Shown here: positions 35,330 to 45,821 of the stretch, in pieces
Layout of the letters: every line of letters begins with the position of its first letter
How positions within the stretch are numbered: position 1 is the first letter of the stretch
Origin: Cylindrospermum sp. NIES-4074
GTDB taxonomy: Bacteria > Cyanobacteriota > Cyanobacteriia > Cyanobacteriales > Nostocaceae
Assembly (NCBI GenBank): GCA_003994795.1
Contig: AP018269.1
Span: forward strand, 2,786,984-2,850,983
DNA: 64,000 bases
Direction: 5' to 3'
Program-made: the position numbers and the translations under genes
Notes under the pieces: model-generated
Databases searched by the model: none
What the model was told of the DNA's origin: nothing
The model's input: only the letters and a program-made list of their open reading frames with translations

Positions 35330-35968
35330 ATGATCAGCTATCTTAAAGGTCTTGTTGCTGGTGTCCAAACAATCGCCCCAAATCGCACGATTCTGACTCT
35401 AGAGGTGAATGGTATGGGGTATGATTTGCAAGTGCCCCAACGCCTCGCCAAGCAATTAACCACAACTGGTGATGAGGTACAAATTTTTACCCATTACCAA
35501 ATTCGGGAAGAAATACCTTTACTCTATGGTTTTTCTTCCCCAGCAGAACGGGATTTATTTCGGCACTTGCTTTCTGTGAGTGGAATTGGTGCAGCTTTGG
35601 CGATCGCACTTTTGGACACTTTGGAATTACCCGATTTAGTCCAAGCCATTATCGCGGCTAATACCCAAATCTTAATTCAAGCTCCTGGTGTGGGCAAGAA
35701 AACCGCAGAACGCATCTGTTTGGAACTGAAGAGCAAATTAATCGAGTGGCGCAAATCAGCAGGGTTTTTCGTCGCTACAGGGGGGCCAGCACCAGGAATT
35801 TTGGAAGATGTGCAAATGACTCTCTTTGCTTTGGGATATACTGCCCATGAGGTCAGTCACGCTTTGCATGTTGTCAGTGAAAACATTGGACTCAAGAAAG
35901 ATGCCTATGTGGAAGATTGGATTAAACAAGCGATCGCACATCTTAGCAGCACCGAAGTTGAGTCTTAA
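35330..35968 (+). CDS. ruvA: Holliday junction DNA helicase subunit RuvA
   Basis: The 212-aa protein has the N-terminal OB domain (MISYLKGLV...[11 protein letters not shown]), the double helix-hairpin-helix ([18 protein letters not shown] and [19 protein letters not shown]) and the C-terminal RuvB-binding domain ([17 protein letters not shown]). RuvA tetramers hold Holliday junctions for RuvB-driven branch migration. bioF starts 10 nt after its stop. Confidence 0.95.
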   Translation: MISYLKGLVAGVQTIAPNRTILTLEVNGMGYDLQVPQRLAKQLTTTGDEVQIFTHYQIREEIPLLYGFSSPAERDLFRHLLSVSGIGAALAIALLDTLELPDLVQAIIAANTQILIQAPGVGKKTAERICLELKSKLIEWRKSAGFFVATGGPAPGILEDVQMTLFALGYTAHEVSHALHVVSENIGLKKDAYVEDWIKQAIAHLSSTEVES

Positions 35969-35977
35969 CTGCTGAAG

Positions 35978-37159
35978 ATGGCAACAAATCCTTATGCTTG
36001 GCTAGAAGCATCCCTGGCAACTATCCATCAGGCAAACTGGTATCGTTCTGTACAAACAATTCACGGTCGCCCCGGTGCAACGGTGATTTTAGAAGGGTGC
36101 GAAGTCATTAATTTTGCCAGTAATGACTATTTGGGATTAGCTGGGGATGAACGCTTACAAACAGCTGCCATTGCTGCCATTCAAGAATTGGGCACAGGTA
36201 GCACTGGTTCTCGATTACTGAGTGGCCATCGAGAATTACATAAGGAATTAGAAAAGGGAATAGCATCTACCAAACAAACAGATGATGCTGTGATATTTAG
36301 CTCAGGGTATCTGGCAAACTTAGGTGCAATTACTGCCTTAGTCGGCAAGCGTGACTTAATTGTGTCTGACCAATATAATCATTCCAGTCTCAAAAACGGC
36401 GCAATTCTCAGCGGTGCAGCATTTATTGAATATCCTCACTGTGATATTGCAGAACTCAGAGAAAAATTGCATCAACAGCGGCAAAACTACCGACGCTGTT
36501 TAATAATTACTGATAGTGTCTTCAGCATGGATGGCGATTTATGTCCTTTACCAGCGCTGTTGAATTTAGCTGAAGAATTTAGCTGTATGCTATTAGTTGA
36601 TGAAGCTCACGCTACAGGTGTACTCGGCAAAACTGGTGCTGGGTGTGTTGAATATTTTGAATGTACAGGAAAACAATTAATTCAAATTGGGACATTAAGT
36701 AAAGCGCTAGGCAGTTTAGGCGGATATGTAGCCGGAAGTGCTGACCTAATTGACTTTTTGCGAAATCGTGCCCCAAGTTGGATTTACACCACAGCCCTTT
36801 CCCCCGCAGACACAGCAGCTGCTTTAGCTGCAATTAAGATAATACAAGAAGAACCGCAACGCCGCATTCAATTGTGGCAAAATGTAAATTATTTAAAACA
36901 GTTAATTAAAGAGCAGATACCCGATTTAAAATTACTGCCTACAGAATCATCTATATTATGTCTGCAATTGCCAAGTGCCGCAGCAGCGTTAACAGCAGGA
37001 AAACAGTTAAGAGAAGCGGGAATTTTTGCCCCAGCTATTCGTCCCCCCACAGTTCCCACAAGCCGCATCCGCATATCTGTAATGGCAACCCATACATATC
37101 TGCATATTGAGAAATTGGTGAACTCTTTGCAGAAAATACAACGCGGATTTTACTGCTGA
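35978..37159 (+). CDS. bioF: 8-amino-7-oxononanoate synthase
   Basis: The 393-aa PLP enzyme of the alpha-oxoamine synthase family shows [42 protein letters not shown] and the PLP lysine in [14 protein letters not shown]. It condenses pimeloyl-ACP and alanine in biotin synthesis. It follows ruvA at 10 nt and may be co-transcribed. Homologous Kbl/HemA-type enzymes are less likely, given the Nostocales-type position and motifs. Confidence 0.88.
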   Translation: MATNPYAWLEASLATIHQANWYRSVQTIHGRPGATVILEGCEVINFASNDYLGLAGDERLQTAAIAAIQELGTGSTGSRLLSGHRELHKELEKGIASTKQTDDAVIFSSGYLANLGAITALVGKRDLIVSDQYNHSSLKNGAILSGAAFIEYPHCDIAELREKLHQQRQNYRRCLIITDSVFSMDGDLCPLPALLNLAEEFSCMLLVDEAHATGVLGKTGAGCVEYFECTGKQLIQIGTLSKALGSLGGYVAGSADLIDFLRNRAPSWIYTTALSPADTAAALAAIKIIQEEPQRRIQLWQNVNYLKQLIKEQIPDLKLLPTESSILCLQLPSAAAALTAGKQLREAGIFAPAIRPPTVPTSRIRISVMATHTYLHIEKLVNSLQKIQRGFYC

Positions 37160-37205
37160 TAGCTGACTGCTTTGACTAGACAATTTTATTTTGGGGTAAT
37201 AACCA

Positions 37206-37398
37206 TAGCAAAGTGCTGAGTGCTGAGTGCTGAGGAGCCAGCCGCGTGGGCGGGTTTCCCGACTTGAGGAGCCACTGCGTTGCGGGGGTTCCCCCCGTTG
37301 AAGCAAGTGGCGTCGGACTGGCGTTGCTGAGTATAAACCTAGTTGCTTCAAGGCTTTGAGGAATCAACACCGTCCTAGCCACCGAGAAGGTTGCTATA
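37206..37398. repeat. Long interspersed repeat, left copy (inverted relative to 45.8 kb)
   Basis: The 141 nt at 37235-37375 are, by eye, identical to the reverse complement of 45822-45962. Next to them are three TGCTGAG heptamers (37214-37234), where the other copy has 15. The outer ends carry short inverted CATAGCAA/TTGCTAT sequences, so the unit looks like a small non-autonomous element. Confidence 0.82.
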
Positions 37399-37472
37399 CT
37401 TAGATTTTCCACCGATTCTGCCATAAAAGCGGTTTACAGTTCAATGCATTACATACCCTTCATACCCACCCA

Positions 37473-37502
37473 TGTAGAGACGTTACATGTAACGTCTCTA
37501 CA
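37473..37502. repeat. 30-nt perfect palindrome
   Basis: TGTAGAGACGTTACA is followed by its exact complement. It is a relative of the palindrome at 24519-24552, with compensatory changes in the centre. Confidence 0.8.
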
Positions 37503-37627
37503 GTAGTCCATTCATCTGCAAATCGCCATAAAAGCGATCGCTCCAAGTGCAGTATTAAAAATCCGTGATAAAATCTAAGAGCCACAAGTCAATTGCAGGC
37601 TAACGTGTCGACTTGACGAATTTAGCT

Positions 37628-37712
37628 GGAGAGGTGTCCGAGTGGTTGATGGTGACGCACTCGAAATGCGTTTTGGGGAAACCCAACGGGGGTTCGAATC
37701 CCCCCCTCTCCG
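37628..37712 (+). tRNA. tRNA-Ser (anticodon CGA)
   Basis: Acceptor stem GGAGAGG pairs with CCTCTCC. The anticodon stem ACGCA/TGCGT encloses CTCGAAA with anticodon CGA, and the long variable arm and T arm GGGGGTTCGAATCCCCC are present. The CCA end is not encoded. The gene has a class II variable arm, as expected for serine. Confidence 0.95.
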
Positions 37713-37729
37713 TTGATTACTAAGCAAAA

Positions 37730-38176
37730 TTAACGAAGTGCTGTTTCTGGCCAGAGTTCTCGCAAAGCTGGTGGCATCATGTTAATTACATCCTCAATTT
37801 CCCCTGCTGAGATGCGCTGGGTGAGAATTTTGAAGACAGCACGAACGAGAAATTGTGCATCTACCTGAGGATTTATATTGCGAAAATACTCCCGAATATG
37901 GTTAAGGAATTCTTCCTGAGTCCTGTCCTTAGTTGGGGCAGCTCCTGGCCTCCAGTTTTCGTAGTAGAATCCGGCTAGCAAAATGGGTAACTGCGCTCCT
38001 AAATGAGCTGCTTCTGGTACAGTTAAGCGATCGCGCAATGCGTGTAATGTTGCTCGCAAACCCTGAAAGACTTGGTGCTTGTTTTCCCAACCGAGTTCTT
38101 TTGCTAAGTCGTTGATCCAAGGAATAGTCTTCTGAACAGTAGCATCGAAGATATCCAGTCCTGTCATTGTCATCAT
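37730..38176 (-). CDS. DUF2267 protein
   Basis: The ATG at 38176 is preceded by AGGAGG at good spacing, so the start is placed there (148 aa) rather than at 38197. The protein shows the DUF2267 pattern: FDATVQKTIPWINDLAKELGW, the repeated ALRDRLTVPEAAHLGAQLPILLAGFYYENW, and a C-terminal second half. Function unknown; such proteins are often stress-related. It ends close to the tRNA-Ser gene on the other strand. Confidence 0.82.
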   Translation of the reverse strand: MMTMTGLDIFDATVQKTIPWINDLAKELGWENKHQVFQGLRATLHALRDRLTVPEAAHLGAQLPILLAGFYYENWRPGAAPTKDRTQEEFLNHIREYFRNINPQVDAQFLVRAVFKILTQRISAGEIEDVINMMPPALRELWPETALR

Positions 38177-38609
38177 GACACCTCCTGTTTCTTGCATGAG
38201 ACTTCTTGCTTTCAGCTACGCAGGTGAGCCTTCTGGCTCGTATGTTTAGAGGAAAACAGAATAGCCGTATCTTCACTTATAAATAGGCTTATACTCGTAA
38301 ATATAATATACAGGCAAGATTTTTTTTTCTTCTAGCTAATGGGGCATAATTCTAGATTTACGGCTCTATCTGGCAGATGAATCAATATTAAGATCAGCTG
38401 TAAAGCTGAAGACAAGAGGCAATTTGTCAAGATAAATAGCGATCGCCTGCTCAACAGCATTTTCCCAAGTGTTTACCGTAAGTAAAAAGTAAATTTTGCT
38501 GCCAATAGCATTTTTAGATTAGACAGCTAATTTTTGAAAAAGTCACTAAAATATACACTGTTTACACGTGATATTGGTTAAACTGATGCTATCGTGTGAG
38601 GAGCAAACG
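38177..38609. other. Divergent intergenic region
   Basis: These 433 bases separate the DUF2267 gene (-) and the CapA gene (+) and must contain both promoters. The region is AT-rich, with one HIP1-like GCGATCGC near 38440. No gene or repeat element is convincing. Confidence 0.45.
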
Positions 38610-39749
38610 ATGGCAAATCGTAGCCAAGGGCAACTATTCTCATTTGGTTTTCTGAGTCTCTGTTTTTGTCTAGGTATTAGTATAGGAATCGTCATCCGGT
38701 TTGGGAAATTACAGCAAAGTAACGCAGCGACATCTCCGTTATCTTCCCCAGAATTTACAACACCTGCGGGGAGTGGGGACACAATTACCATCAAAGCTGT
38801 TGGGGATATTATCCCTGGTACCAATTTTCCTAACAATAAACTGCCACGCGATCGCAATGAGCTATTGCCAAATTCGGTAAGAAGCTATTTGGCAGGATCT
38901 GATATTCTGTTTGGTAACTTTGAAAGTAGCTTGACTACGCATCCCTACTCTGCTAAGGATATCAGTCGCGGCCAAACTTACGCCTTTCGTTCCCCACCTG
39001 CTTATGCTCAGTTGTTTGCTGATGCTGGTTTTGATGTATTCAATATGGCAAACAACCATGCAATGGACTTTGGCCCGGTAGGCTTTCAAGATACAATAGA
39101 TAATCTTGAGAATGCTGGTATTAAAACATTAGGTCATAAAAATCAAATTCTCTATCTAGAAGCTAATAATGTCCCGGTAGCGATGATTGGGTTTACTACC
39201 TATGACCTCTATAATTCTGTCAACAATCTCAAAGCGGCCAAAGCACTGGTAGCAGAAGCCAAAAGCAACGCCAACATTGTGATTGTATCCATGCAAGTGG
39301 GTGCAGAAGGCACAGGTGCTTTGCACGTTAAAAATAAAACAGAGTTCTTCTATGGAGAAGACCGGGGAAATTCGCTCAAGTTTGCCCGGACAATGATTGA
39401 TACAGGAGCAGATTTAGTGCTGGGACATGGGCCACACGTTCCTAGAGCGATCGAAATGTATAAAGGCAAGATGATCGCCTATTCTTTAGGCAATTTTCTA
39501 GGATACCGGACTTTAGCCACAAATGCCCAAACTGGTTACTCCATGATTTTAGAAGTCAAACTCAACTCAGAGGGAGATTTAGTTTCAAGTAAAATTATCC
39601 CTGTTCATTTAAATCGTCAGGGTATTCCCCAAATTGATCAAAAGTTTCGGACAGTGGGACTCTTGCGTTATTTGAATAATTACGATTTCCCCGATGATCC
39701 TGTGAAGATTAATCAGTTAGGGGAAATTGTGATGTTGAATAACAATTGA
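38610..39749 (+). CDS. CapA-family putative metallophosphatase, membrane-anchored
   Basis: The ATG at 38610 follows GAGGAG; the longer GTG frame from 38568 is less likely. The 379-aa protein has an N-terminal anchor (LFSFGFLSLCFCLGISIGIVI). A CapA/PgsA domain follows with VGDIIPGTNFP, DILFGNFESSLT, NMANNHAMDFG and GHGPHVPRAIE, the metal-binding motifs of the calcineurin-like fold. Such proteins are linked to polyglutamate or capsule synthesis; the substrate here is unknown. Confidence 0.87.
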   Translation: MANRSQGQLFSFGFLSLCFCLGISIGIVIRFGKLQQSNAATSPLSSPEFTTPAGSGDTITIKAVGDIIPGTNFPNNKLPRDRNELLPNSVRSYLAGSDILFGNFESSLTTHPYSAKDISRGQTYAFRSPPAYAQLFADAGFDVFNMANNHAMDFGPVGFQDTIDNLENAGIKTLGHKNQILYLEANNVPVAMIGFTTYDLYNSVNNLKAAKALVAEAKSNANIVIVSMQVGAEGTGALHVKNKTEFFYGEDRGNSLKFARTMIDTGADLVLGHGPHVPRAIEMYKGKMIAYSLGNFLGYRTLATNAQTGYSMILEVKLNSEGDLVSSKIIPVHLNRQGIPQIDQKFRTVGLLRYLNNYDFPDDPVKINQLGEIVMLNNN

Positions 39750-39755
39750 TGATCA

Positions 39756-41390
39756 CTAATTTCGATCCTCTTGCGGTTTTTCATCCTTCTGAGATTGACT
39801 TTCAGGGGGCGAATTTTGCTTAATCTCCTGTGTTGGTACTACCACAGCACCAGGATCTGACTGCTTAGGTTCTTTTGCTGGTATTGCTGGTATCACCACC
39901 GGATTTTCTTCTTGAATGGGTTTGGGTGGGGTGGAATCCTGAGCAGAAGGGGGGGAGGTATTTTCTGAAGAAACAGGGGGGGAAGCTTTACGAGAAGAGC
40001 GAATCTCCCTAAGCTTCTCTATTACCGATGGTGTGGGTTTACTACTAGGTAATACTGATGGTTGTTCAGAGTTAAGACGGGATGATTTTTCAGAGTTACC
40101 TTGAGGCGATCGCTCTTGAGAAATGCTACTACTATTAGGAGACTCTTCTGTAGAAGGACGACGACTGCGCTTGCTGCGTCTAGAATTTGAGACTGGTGCT
40201 GATTCTGTTGATGAAGAGGTTTCAGTTTCTTTGCTCGAAGGCGATGTTTTATCAATGGGAGATGTTGCCTTTGTCGGTTTTCGAGTAGGCTGGATAGTAG
40301 GTTCTTCAAAAGAAAGCGGAGTCGTGGTTGGCTGTGGCTGAGATTTAGGTAAATTCCTGGTGATATTAAAACTTGCTGTAGCAGCAATCACAGCTATACC
40401 CGCGCCAATAAATACTTTAGACGAGGCTAATTTCTGAGCCAGTGTTGTAACTTTCCCCGTTGCTGATGGCGCTGGAGTGGAACTTTTAGCTGTTTCCTCT
40501 AGCCATTTTTCTGGCTGTTCGACAGCTAAATTAATAGTAGGGACTGCGTGAGTAGGTACAACTTGGGGTGTGGCATCTAGCCCATTTCCTGGTAACAGTT
40601 GTAGCCACTCAGCGACTGTTGCTGGACGAAAACGAGACTCTACCGCCATCCCGCGCATGATTGCTTGATTGACAGCAGCACTTAGATGGGGTTGCAGTTC
40701 ACGGGGGGAGGGCATTTTTTCGCGATCGCGCAACAATGATGGAATAGGAACTTGTGCTGTCAGCAATGCATACAATGTTGCAGCTAAACCATAAACATCT
40801 GTTGCTGGTGTGCGTGGTGCTTGCGTTAGGTATTGCTCAATTGGGGAATAGCCTTCAGAAACTATACCCGTGTGCGTCTGCTTCACCCCGCTATTAAATT
40901 CTCTAGCAATGCCAAAATCAATCAGCACTACCTCCTGAGTTCCTTCACGGAGAATAATATTATCCGGTTTAATATCTCGGTGCAGCAAACCGTTGTTGTG
41001 TACTACCTGCAACGCTGCGCCAATTTGCCGAATGTAATGAATTGCTGTTGCTTCTGGCAAAGGCATACCAGGTAAAACAAATGCCTCTCCTAAAGTTTGC
41101 CCAGGAATATATTCCATCACCATGTAAGGCAACCCAGCTTCCACAAAAAAGTCACTTACCCGCACAATATTAGGGTGGAGACAAGTGGCTAATCGTCTGG
41201 CTTCATCTTGAAATTGGCCCTCAAACTTGGGAAATTCAGGATGTTGCCGTAACCGTTCATTGATGGTTTTCATCACTACTTCTTGATTTAAGTAATGATG
41301 TTTAGCTTTGAATGTTACACCAAAACCGCCCCGCCCTATTTCTTGGATGAGGGTATATTTACCACTTTGCAAAATTGTGCCTGCTAACAT
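39756..41390 (-). CDS. Ser/Thr protein kinase with membrane anchor and disordered tail
   Basis: The 544-aa protein starts with a complete Hanks-type kinase domain (IGRGGFGVTFKAKH, HRDIKPDN, DFGIAREF). A linker follows, then one membrane span (VFIGAGIAVIAATASFNI) near residue 340 and a 190-residue Ser/Pro/Lys-rich tail. The tail would lie outside the cytoplasm and resembles a cell-wall-interacting stalk. Its stop is 6 nt from that of the convergent CapA gene. Confidence 0.93.
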   Translation of the reverse strand: MLAGTILQSGKYTLIQEIGRGGFGVTFKAKHHYLNQEVVMKTINERLRQHPEFPKFEGQFQDEARRLATCLHPNIVRVSDFFVEAGLPYMVMEYIPGQTLGEAFVLPGMPLPEATAIHYIRQIGAALQVVHNNGLLHRDIKPDNIILREGTQEVVLIDFGIAREFNSGVKQTHTGIVSEGYSPIEQYLTQAPRTPATDVYGLAATLYALLTAQVPIPSLLRDREKMPSPRELQPHLSAAVNQAIMRGMAVESRFRPATVAEWLQLLPGNGLDATPQVVPTHAVPTINLAVEQPEKWLEETAKSSTPAPSATGKVTTLAQKLASSKVFIGAGIAVIAATASFNITRNLPKSQPQPTTTPLSFEEPTIQPTRKPTKATSPIDKTSPSSKETETSSSTESAPVSNSRRSKRSRRPSTEESPNSSSISQERSPQGNSEKSSRLNSEQPSVLPSSKPTPSVIEKLREIRSSRKASPPVSSENTSPPSAQDSTPPKPIQEENPVVIPAIPAKEPKQSDPGAVVVPTQEIKQNSPPESQSQKDEKPQEDRN

Positions 41391-41616
41391 AGAGAGTTTT
41401 AAGTCCTGAGTCCTTAGTCAGATATAAGTACTGAGTCTTGAATCTTAAAAGATGTGCAAAAAAATTTTCTCCTATTTTGTGAGGCAAAGATTTCGTCTGC
41501 TGGTGACTAGTCCTGTTTGCCTATACTAGGGGAAAATTTAGTTTTTGACTCCTTTTCAGAAGAGAAACTCCCCTATCATATTCTCCCTTGCCACCCTAAT
41601 GTTGTGGCTGGGAGTT

Positions 41617-43977
41617 CTAGAAACGTTGACCTAAGCCTAGATGTACTCTGCTTTCTCCTTGGTCATTAATACCATAATCAGCCCGGATTAAGCCCAAGGG
41701 TGAATCAACGCGCACTCCAGCCCCATAACCAAAACCATAACCTGGTCTACCCCTAGCACCGGCTGGATTTCCTAAAACAGTGTCACCGGAACCTAAATCT
41801 GTGGCATAGTCAGCAAACAGAACACCTCCCACAATGGGGATGATAGGGAAGCGATATTCGGCGGAAGCTAACACATAACTGCGACCATTACCCACTTCCC
41901 CAGAATTGTATCCACGCACTGAATTAGCACCACCCAAATTAAAGGTTTCATAAGGTGGTAAATCACCAAGGACTGTACCAGCTTGCAAATTTAAGGCAAA
42001 TACTTGTGGCTGTTTGCTGTTAAATATTTTGACTGGTACATATTGGCTATAATTTGCCCGGAGACGATTCATGGAAATATTACCCAAACCAACAGGAACA
42101 GATTGCTCTGTACTTAAACTGAGGAGGGAACCTTGAGTTGTCTTGATGGGATTATCTCGACGGTCTTGAGTAGCGGTAAAAGATACGGTGGTTAAGTCAT
42201 CTACCCCATTCCCACTCCAAGATAAGGGATTACCGTTGGCATCAGTGGGGGTAATCTTACCTTCGCGATCGCGAATACTCACGCGAGTATAATTAATTCC
42301 TAATGAAGTATCCCAACCATCAATCGGTTCTTGGAAGCTGATACCACCGCCAAACCTAGCTTCCCGTACTTTATCGCCGTTAGCTAATTTAATTTTGTCA
42401 TCAAAAGTATCTGACAGGTCGCGACGACGAAAGGCATTAACGCTGTAGCCTAAACGATTAGGGGTAGTTACTCGATAGGGACTAGTAAATCTGGTGTCAA
42501 ATTGCACGTCTTGGCTACTTACACCAACGTTGGCTACCACAGTATCGTTAACGCCGCCCACATTCTGGTCTTTATAGCTTAATGTAACTTCTAACCCCTG
42601 ATCGGCATTGTAATTACCGCCCAAGTTAATAGCACGTGCCCCAAGTTCTTTAACTTCATAAATTAAATCAACTTTTGAGGCATCCCCCTCAAAAGCGACA
42701 TTCACAGTTTCAAATAAGCCAGTACGAGATAGCTGTTGCACATCTTGCTTGACTACATTTTCTTGGTAAACTTGCCCAGGCTGTAATTTGAGTTGCTGTC
42801 GCAGGAAATCTTGTTTGGTGCGTCCTTTGACTGGGTTTCCCTGACTATCGACAGTTTCTCCCTTGTCATTAACAAAGCGAAACTTGATATCACCCACCAA
42901 GCCTTCAGCAACATTCAACGTCAAGATACCTTGTGGGCTGGGTTTAATCGATAGCACCCTAGCTAAGGTGTAACCATTGTCAGCATACCACTTGTTAATT
43001 TGTTGTACTGCTTGCCGGAGTTCAGTGGGACTGATGGTTTTACCAATCTGCGATCGCAATCTTTCTAAAGCTACTTTATAAGTCAGAACATTAGCACCAG
43101 ATAATTGCAAGGCTTGCACGACAACTGGACGCACTTGATAAACTACATTCAACCCGCTAGACGTGCTACTGCTATTTACACTGGCATTAGTAAATAAGCC
43201 AGTATCCAAAATTGCCGCCACATCTTTTTGTAACTGGGTTTGACTGGTTTCGCCACCCGTTTGAGTTTTAATCACTTGGCGAATGATTTGCTGCAATTCT
43301 TGATTGGCTCCCACTATCTGGACACCTGTAGCAATAACTACTAAATCCTTGACAGGAGCAGGGGTTGGAGATTTGGGGATTTGAGGATTTGGTGAATTGG
43401 GAATTTGGGGGGTTGGAAAATCCAGCCGTTGCGGCGTTGAGGTTTTGGAAAGTTCAGGTGTTGGGAAGTCTAGCCGTTGCGGCGTTGCGGCGTTGGAAAT
43501 TTGAGGGGAGGGAAAGTCCAGTTGTTGCGGCGTTGAGGTGTTGGAAATTTGAGGTGTGGGAAAGTCCAGTTGTTGCGGTGTTGAGGTGTTGGAAAGTTCA
43601 GGTGTGGGAAAGTCCAGTTGTTGGGGAGGTGGGACAGTGATTTTTACTGAAGCATTTTCCTTAGCTACTGGGGTGAAAATTTCTGGTGAATTATTATTTA
43701 CACCTGTTTGCACAACTACAGGATTTTGAGAAAATTGCTGGGTAGTAATAGTTTCTGGGGATGCGATCGCCTCTGGTTGTGTAGACTGATCTTCAATGAC
43801 TGGTATCATCACATCTGCTGCTTTTTCTGCCTGAGTGATAGCTTTAACAGGCGCAGCTGTTGCTTGCTGAGTGGCATTACCAGCAGCCATAGTAGTTAAA
43901 GTAAAAATTGCCGCAGCAGAAACTCGCATAATTTTTAACCTAATTAACTGGGAGTTAGTTGTAGCGAGGTCAAGCAA
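41617..43977 (-). CDS. Omp85/BamA-family outer membrane protein
   Basis: The 786-aa protein has a signal-like N-terminus (IMRVSAAAIFTLTTMAAGNATQ) and a Pro-rich repeat region of about residues 110-210. POTRA domains follow (from about residue 225) and the C-terminal beta barrel with the family ends GARGRPGYGFGYGAGVRVDSP and a terminal Phe. Cyanobacterial Omp85 (the ancestor of Toc75) inserts outer membrane proteins. The three POTRA-like segments match the usual cyanobacterial number. Confidence 0.92.
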   Translation of the reverse strand: MLDLATTNSQLIRLKIMRVSAAAIFTLTTMAAGNATQQATAAPVKAITQAEKAADVMIPVIEDQSTQPEAIASPETITTQQFSQNPVVVQTGVNNNSPEIFTPVAKENASVKITVPPPQQLDFPTPELSNTSTPQQLDFPTPQISNTSTPQQLDFPSPQISNAATPQRLDFPTPELSKTSTPQRLDFPTPQIPNSPNPQIPKSPTPAPVKDLVVIATGVQIVGANQELQQIIRQVIKTQTGGETSQTQLQKDVAAILDTGLFTNASVNSSSTSSGLNVVYQVRPVVVQALQLSGANVLTYKVALERLRSQIGKTISPTELRQAVQQINKWYADNGYTLARVLSIKPSPQGILTLNVAEGLVGDIKFRFVNDKGETVDSQGNPVKGRTKQDFLRQQLKLQPGQVYQENVVKQDVQQLSRTGLFETVNVAFEGDASKVDLIYEVKELGARAINLGGNYNADQGLEVTLSYKDQNVGGVNDTVVANVGVSSQDVQFDTRFTSPYRVTTPNRLGYSVNAFRRRDLSDTFDDKIKLANGDKVREARFGGGISFQEPIDGWDTSLGINYTRVSIRDREGKITPTDANGNPLSWSGNGVDDLTTVSFTATQDRRDNPIKTTQGSLLSLSTEQSVPVGLGNISMNRLRANYSQYVPVKIFNSKQPQVFALNLQAGTVLGDLPPYETFNLGGANSVRGYNSGEVGNGRSYVLASAEYRFPIIPIVGGVLFADYATDLGSGDTVLGNPAGARGRPGYGFGYGAGVRVDSPLGLIRADYGINDQGESRVHLGLGQRF
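43420..43620 (-). repeat. Coding tandem repeat in the Omp85 N-terminus
   Basis: Five copies of an 18-residue unit built on TPQQLDFPTP-(Q/E)-(I/L)-SN are encoded here, at about 48-54 nt periodicity. The region lies between the signal sequence and the POTRA domains and probably forms a flexible periplasmic linker. Confidence 0.8.
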
Positions 43978-44130
43978 TAGGGATGGATGATACTAACTTC
44001 CAGCTTCTTTGCTGATTTATATCCCCTAATTATACCCCTTGGGCAGATAGACAATAGATTGTGATTTTTTGTTTCTTGTCGGTAATCCGAAGTTTTTGCA
44101 GCACCAGACAAAGCCAAATTTGACTAAGAT

Positions 44131-44340
44131 AGGACTTACGCAAAATATCTCTGAAACTCTTATTTCTCTGCGTCGCGCCAGTTGCTACAACGGGGGGAAC
44201 CCCAACGGACAGTTTGCTCAAGTCGGGAAACCCGCCTACGCAACTGTCCTCCGCAACGCACTGGCTTCTCTGCGCCTGGAGCGGTATGCCTCCGGCTCCC
44301 GAAGGGATACGTTACTCCGTAACTCGTGCGTAAGTCCCAT
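44131..44340. mobile_element. MITE-like element with AGGACTTACGCA ends
   Basis: AGGACTTACGCA at 44131-44142 is inverted at 44327-44337 (TGCGTAAGTCC), and TAAGAT flanks both sides (44125-44130 and 44340-44345) as a likely target duplication. The interior has no gene but contains the GC-rich interspersed palindromic sequence family. The same ends occur at 58950-59200. Confidence 0.72.
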
Positions 44341-44388
44341 AAGATAAAAAACATTTTTTAATACTGCCAATTTTTACAGCGAGGTTCT

Positions 44389-45753
44389 ATGAGTGATGTA
44401 TCCCAGTTATATGAAGCTACTCACCCCCAAGTTGCAACTTCACGCTTGCAGTTACTAGTTTTAAGCAATGGTCACGGGGAGGACATAATTGCAGTCCGCA
44501 TTTTGCAAGCACTCCAACAACAAGCAAACCCACCAGATATTTTCGCTTTACCCTTGGTGGGTGAAGGACACGCTTACCAACAGTTGGATATTCCCCTGAT
44601 TGGCTCAGTCCGCAATATGCCTTCTGGTGGTTTTGTTTATATGGATGGACGCCAACTGGTACGGGATGTACGTGGCGGTTTATTGCAACTTACTTGGAAG
44701 CAAATTCAAGCCGTACGCCGTTGGGTTAGTTCTCAAAAAAAATTAGGTAATAAAAGAGCTATCTTAGCTGTGGGGGATATTGTGCCGCTGTTGTTTGCAA
44801 CTTTTAGCGGTGCTAACTATGCTTTTGTGGGGACGGCGAAATCAGAATATTATGTGCGGGATGAGGCAGGGTTATTACCCCGAAAATCGAAAGGTGCCAG
44901 TTGGGAAAACTTTTCTGGTTCGATTTACCATCCTTGGGAAAGGTGGTTGATGAGTCGTCGTCGTTGTCGGGCTGTGTTTCCTAGAGATTCATTGACGACG
45001 GAAATTTTAAAGAAATGGCCTATTCCTGCTTTTGATTGGGGTAATCCCATGATGGATGGTTTAGAACCTTCTTTTCCTCGTCCACAATTCTATAGTGCTG
45101 ATGCTCAACGGCAAGAAATAGTTAGACCTTTTATTGTGACTCTACTCCCTGGTTCCCGTGCGCCGGAAGCATATACTAACTGGGAACTGATCATGATTGC
45201 TGTATCTGCGCTGATGGCAAGCTTTCGGGAGCGAGATTCTGTTCTTCAGTCTTCGGCAACAGTGGTGTTTTTAGGAGCGATCGCACCCACTTTGGACTGT
45301 AACATTTTGTCCCAAACTTTGAAAGTCCAAGGTTGGCGATCGCATCCCGAATCTCCCCTGCAACTTTCTGATCCTCATCCCTTGATTTTTAAACAAAAAA
45401 ATGCCTATATAATTCTTTCTCAACAAGCTTATAGTGACTGCTTGCATTTAGGAGATTTAGCGATCGCAATGGCAGGGACAGCTACAGAACAATTCGTGGG
45501 TTTAGGAAAACCTGCGATCGCCATTCCCGGCAATGGACCCCAATATAACCCTGGCTTTGCTGAAGCTCAAAGTCGGCTTTTAGGAGCATCTTTGATTTTA
45601 GTAGACCAACCAGCAGCAGTCGCAAAAGTGGTGCAGTCCCTGCTAAAAAATCCTGACAGCTTACAAATTATTGCCGAAAACGGTGTACAGCGGATGGGGA
45701 AACCAGGAGCAGCGCAACGGATTGCTAACTGTTTACAGGAACGATTGGGTTAA
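44389..45753 (+). CDS. LpxB-related (lipid-A-disaccharide synthase-like) protein
   Basis: The 454-aa protein starts its domain with LVLSNGHGEDIIAVRIL and contains VPLLFATFSGANYAFVGTAKSEYY, LLPGSRAPEAYTNWELIM and AMAGTATEQFVGLGKPAIAIPGNGPQYN. It is a conserved cyanobacterial relative of LpxB glycosyltransferases. Because it is distinct from true LpxB, its sugar donor and acceptor are unknown. Start upstream of LpxB-like core is uncertain by up to about 20 residues. Confidence 0.85.
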   Translation: MSDVSQLYEATHPQVATSRLQLLVLSNGHGEDIIAVRILQALQQQANPPDIFALPLVGEGHAYQQLDIPLIGSVRNMPSGGFVYMDGRQLVRDVRGGLLQLTWKQIQAVRRWVSSQKKLGNKRAILAVGDIVPLLFATFSGANYAFVGTAKSEYYVRDEAGLLPRKSKGASWENFSGSIYHPWERWLMSRRRCRAVFPRDSLTTEILKKWPIPAFDWGNPMMDGLEPSFPRPQFYSADAQRQEIVRPFIVTLLPGSRAPEAYTNWELIMIAVSALMASFRERDSVLQSSATVVFLGAIAPTLDCNILSQTLKVQGWRSHPESPLQLSDPHPLIFKQKNAYIILSQQAYSDCLHLGDLAIAMAGTATEQFVGLGKPAIAIPGNGPQYNPGFAEAQSRLLGASLILVDQPAAVAKVVQSLLKNPDSLQIIAENGVQRMGKPGAAQRIANCLQERLG

Positions 45754-45821
45754 AGATGTTGCGGACAATCCCACCACTTTCTAGAGTGGGATTGTTGTTA
45801 TAGCAACTGCCAAGGTTGTTG

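Noticed and set aside
43365-43640. Frame opposite the Omp85 repeat region
   Set aside because: It is the antisense of the Pro-rich coding repeat.
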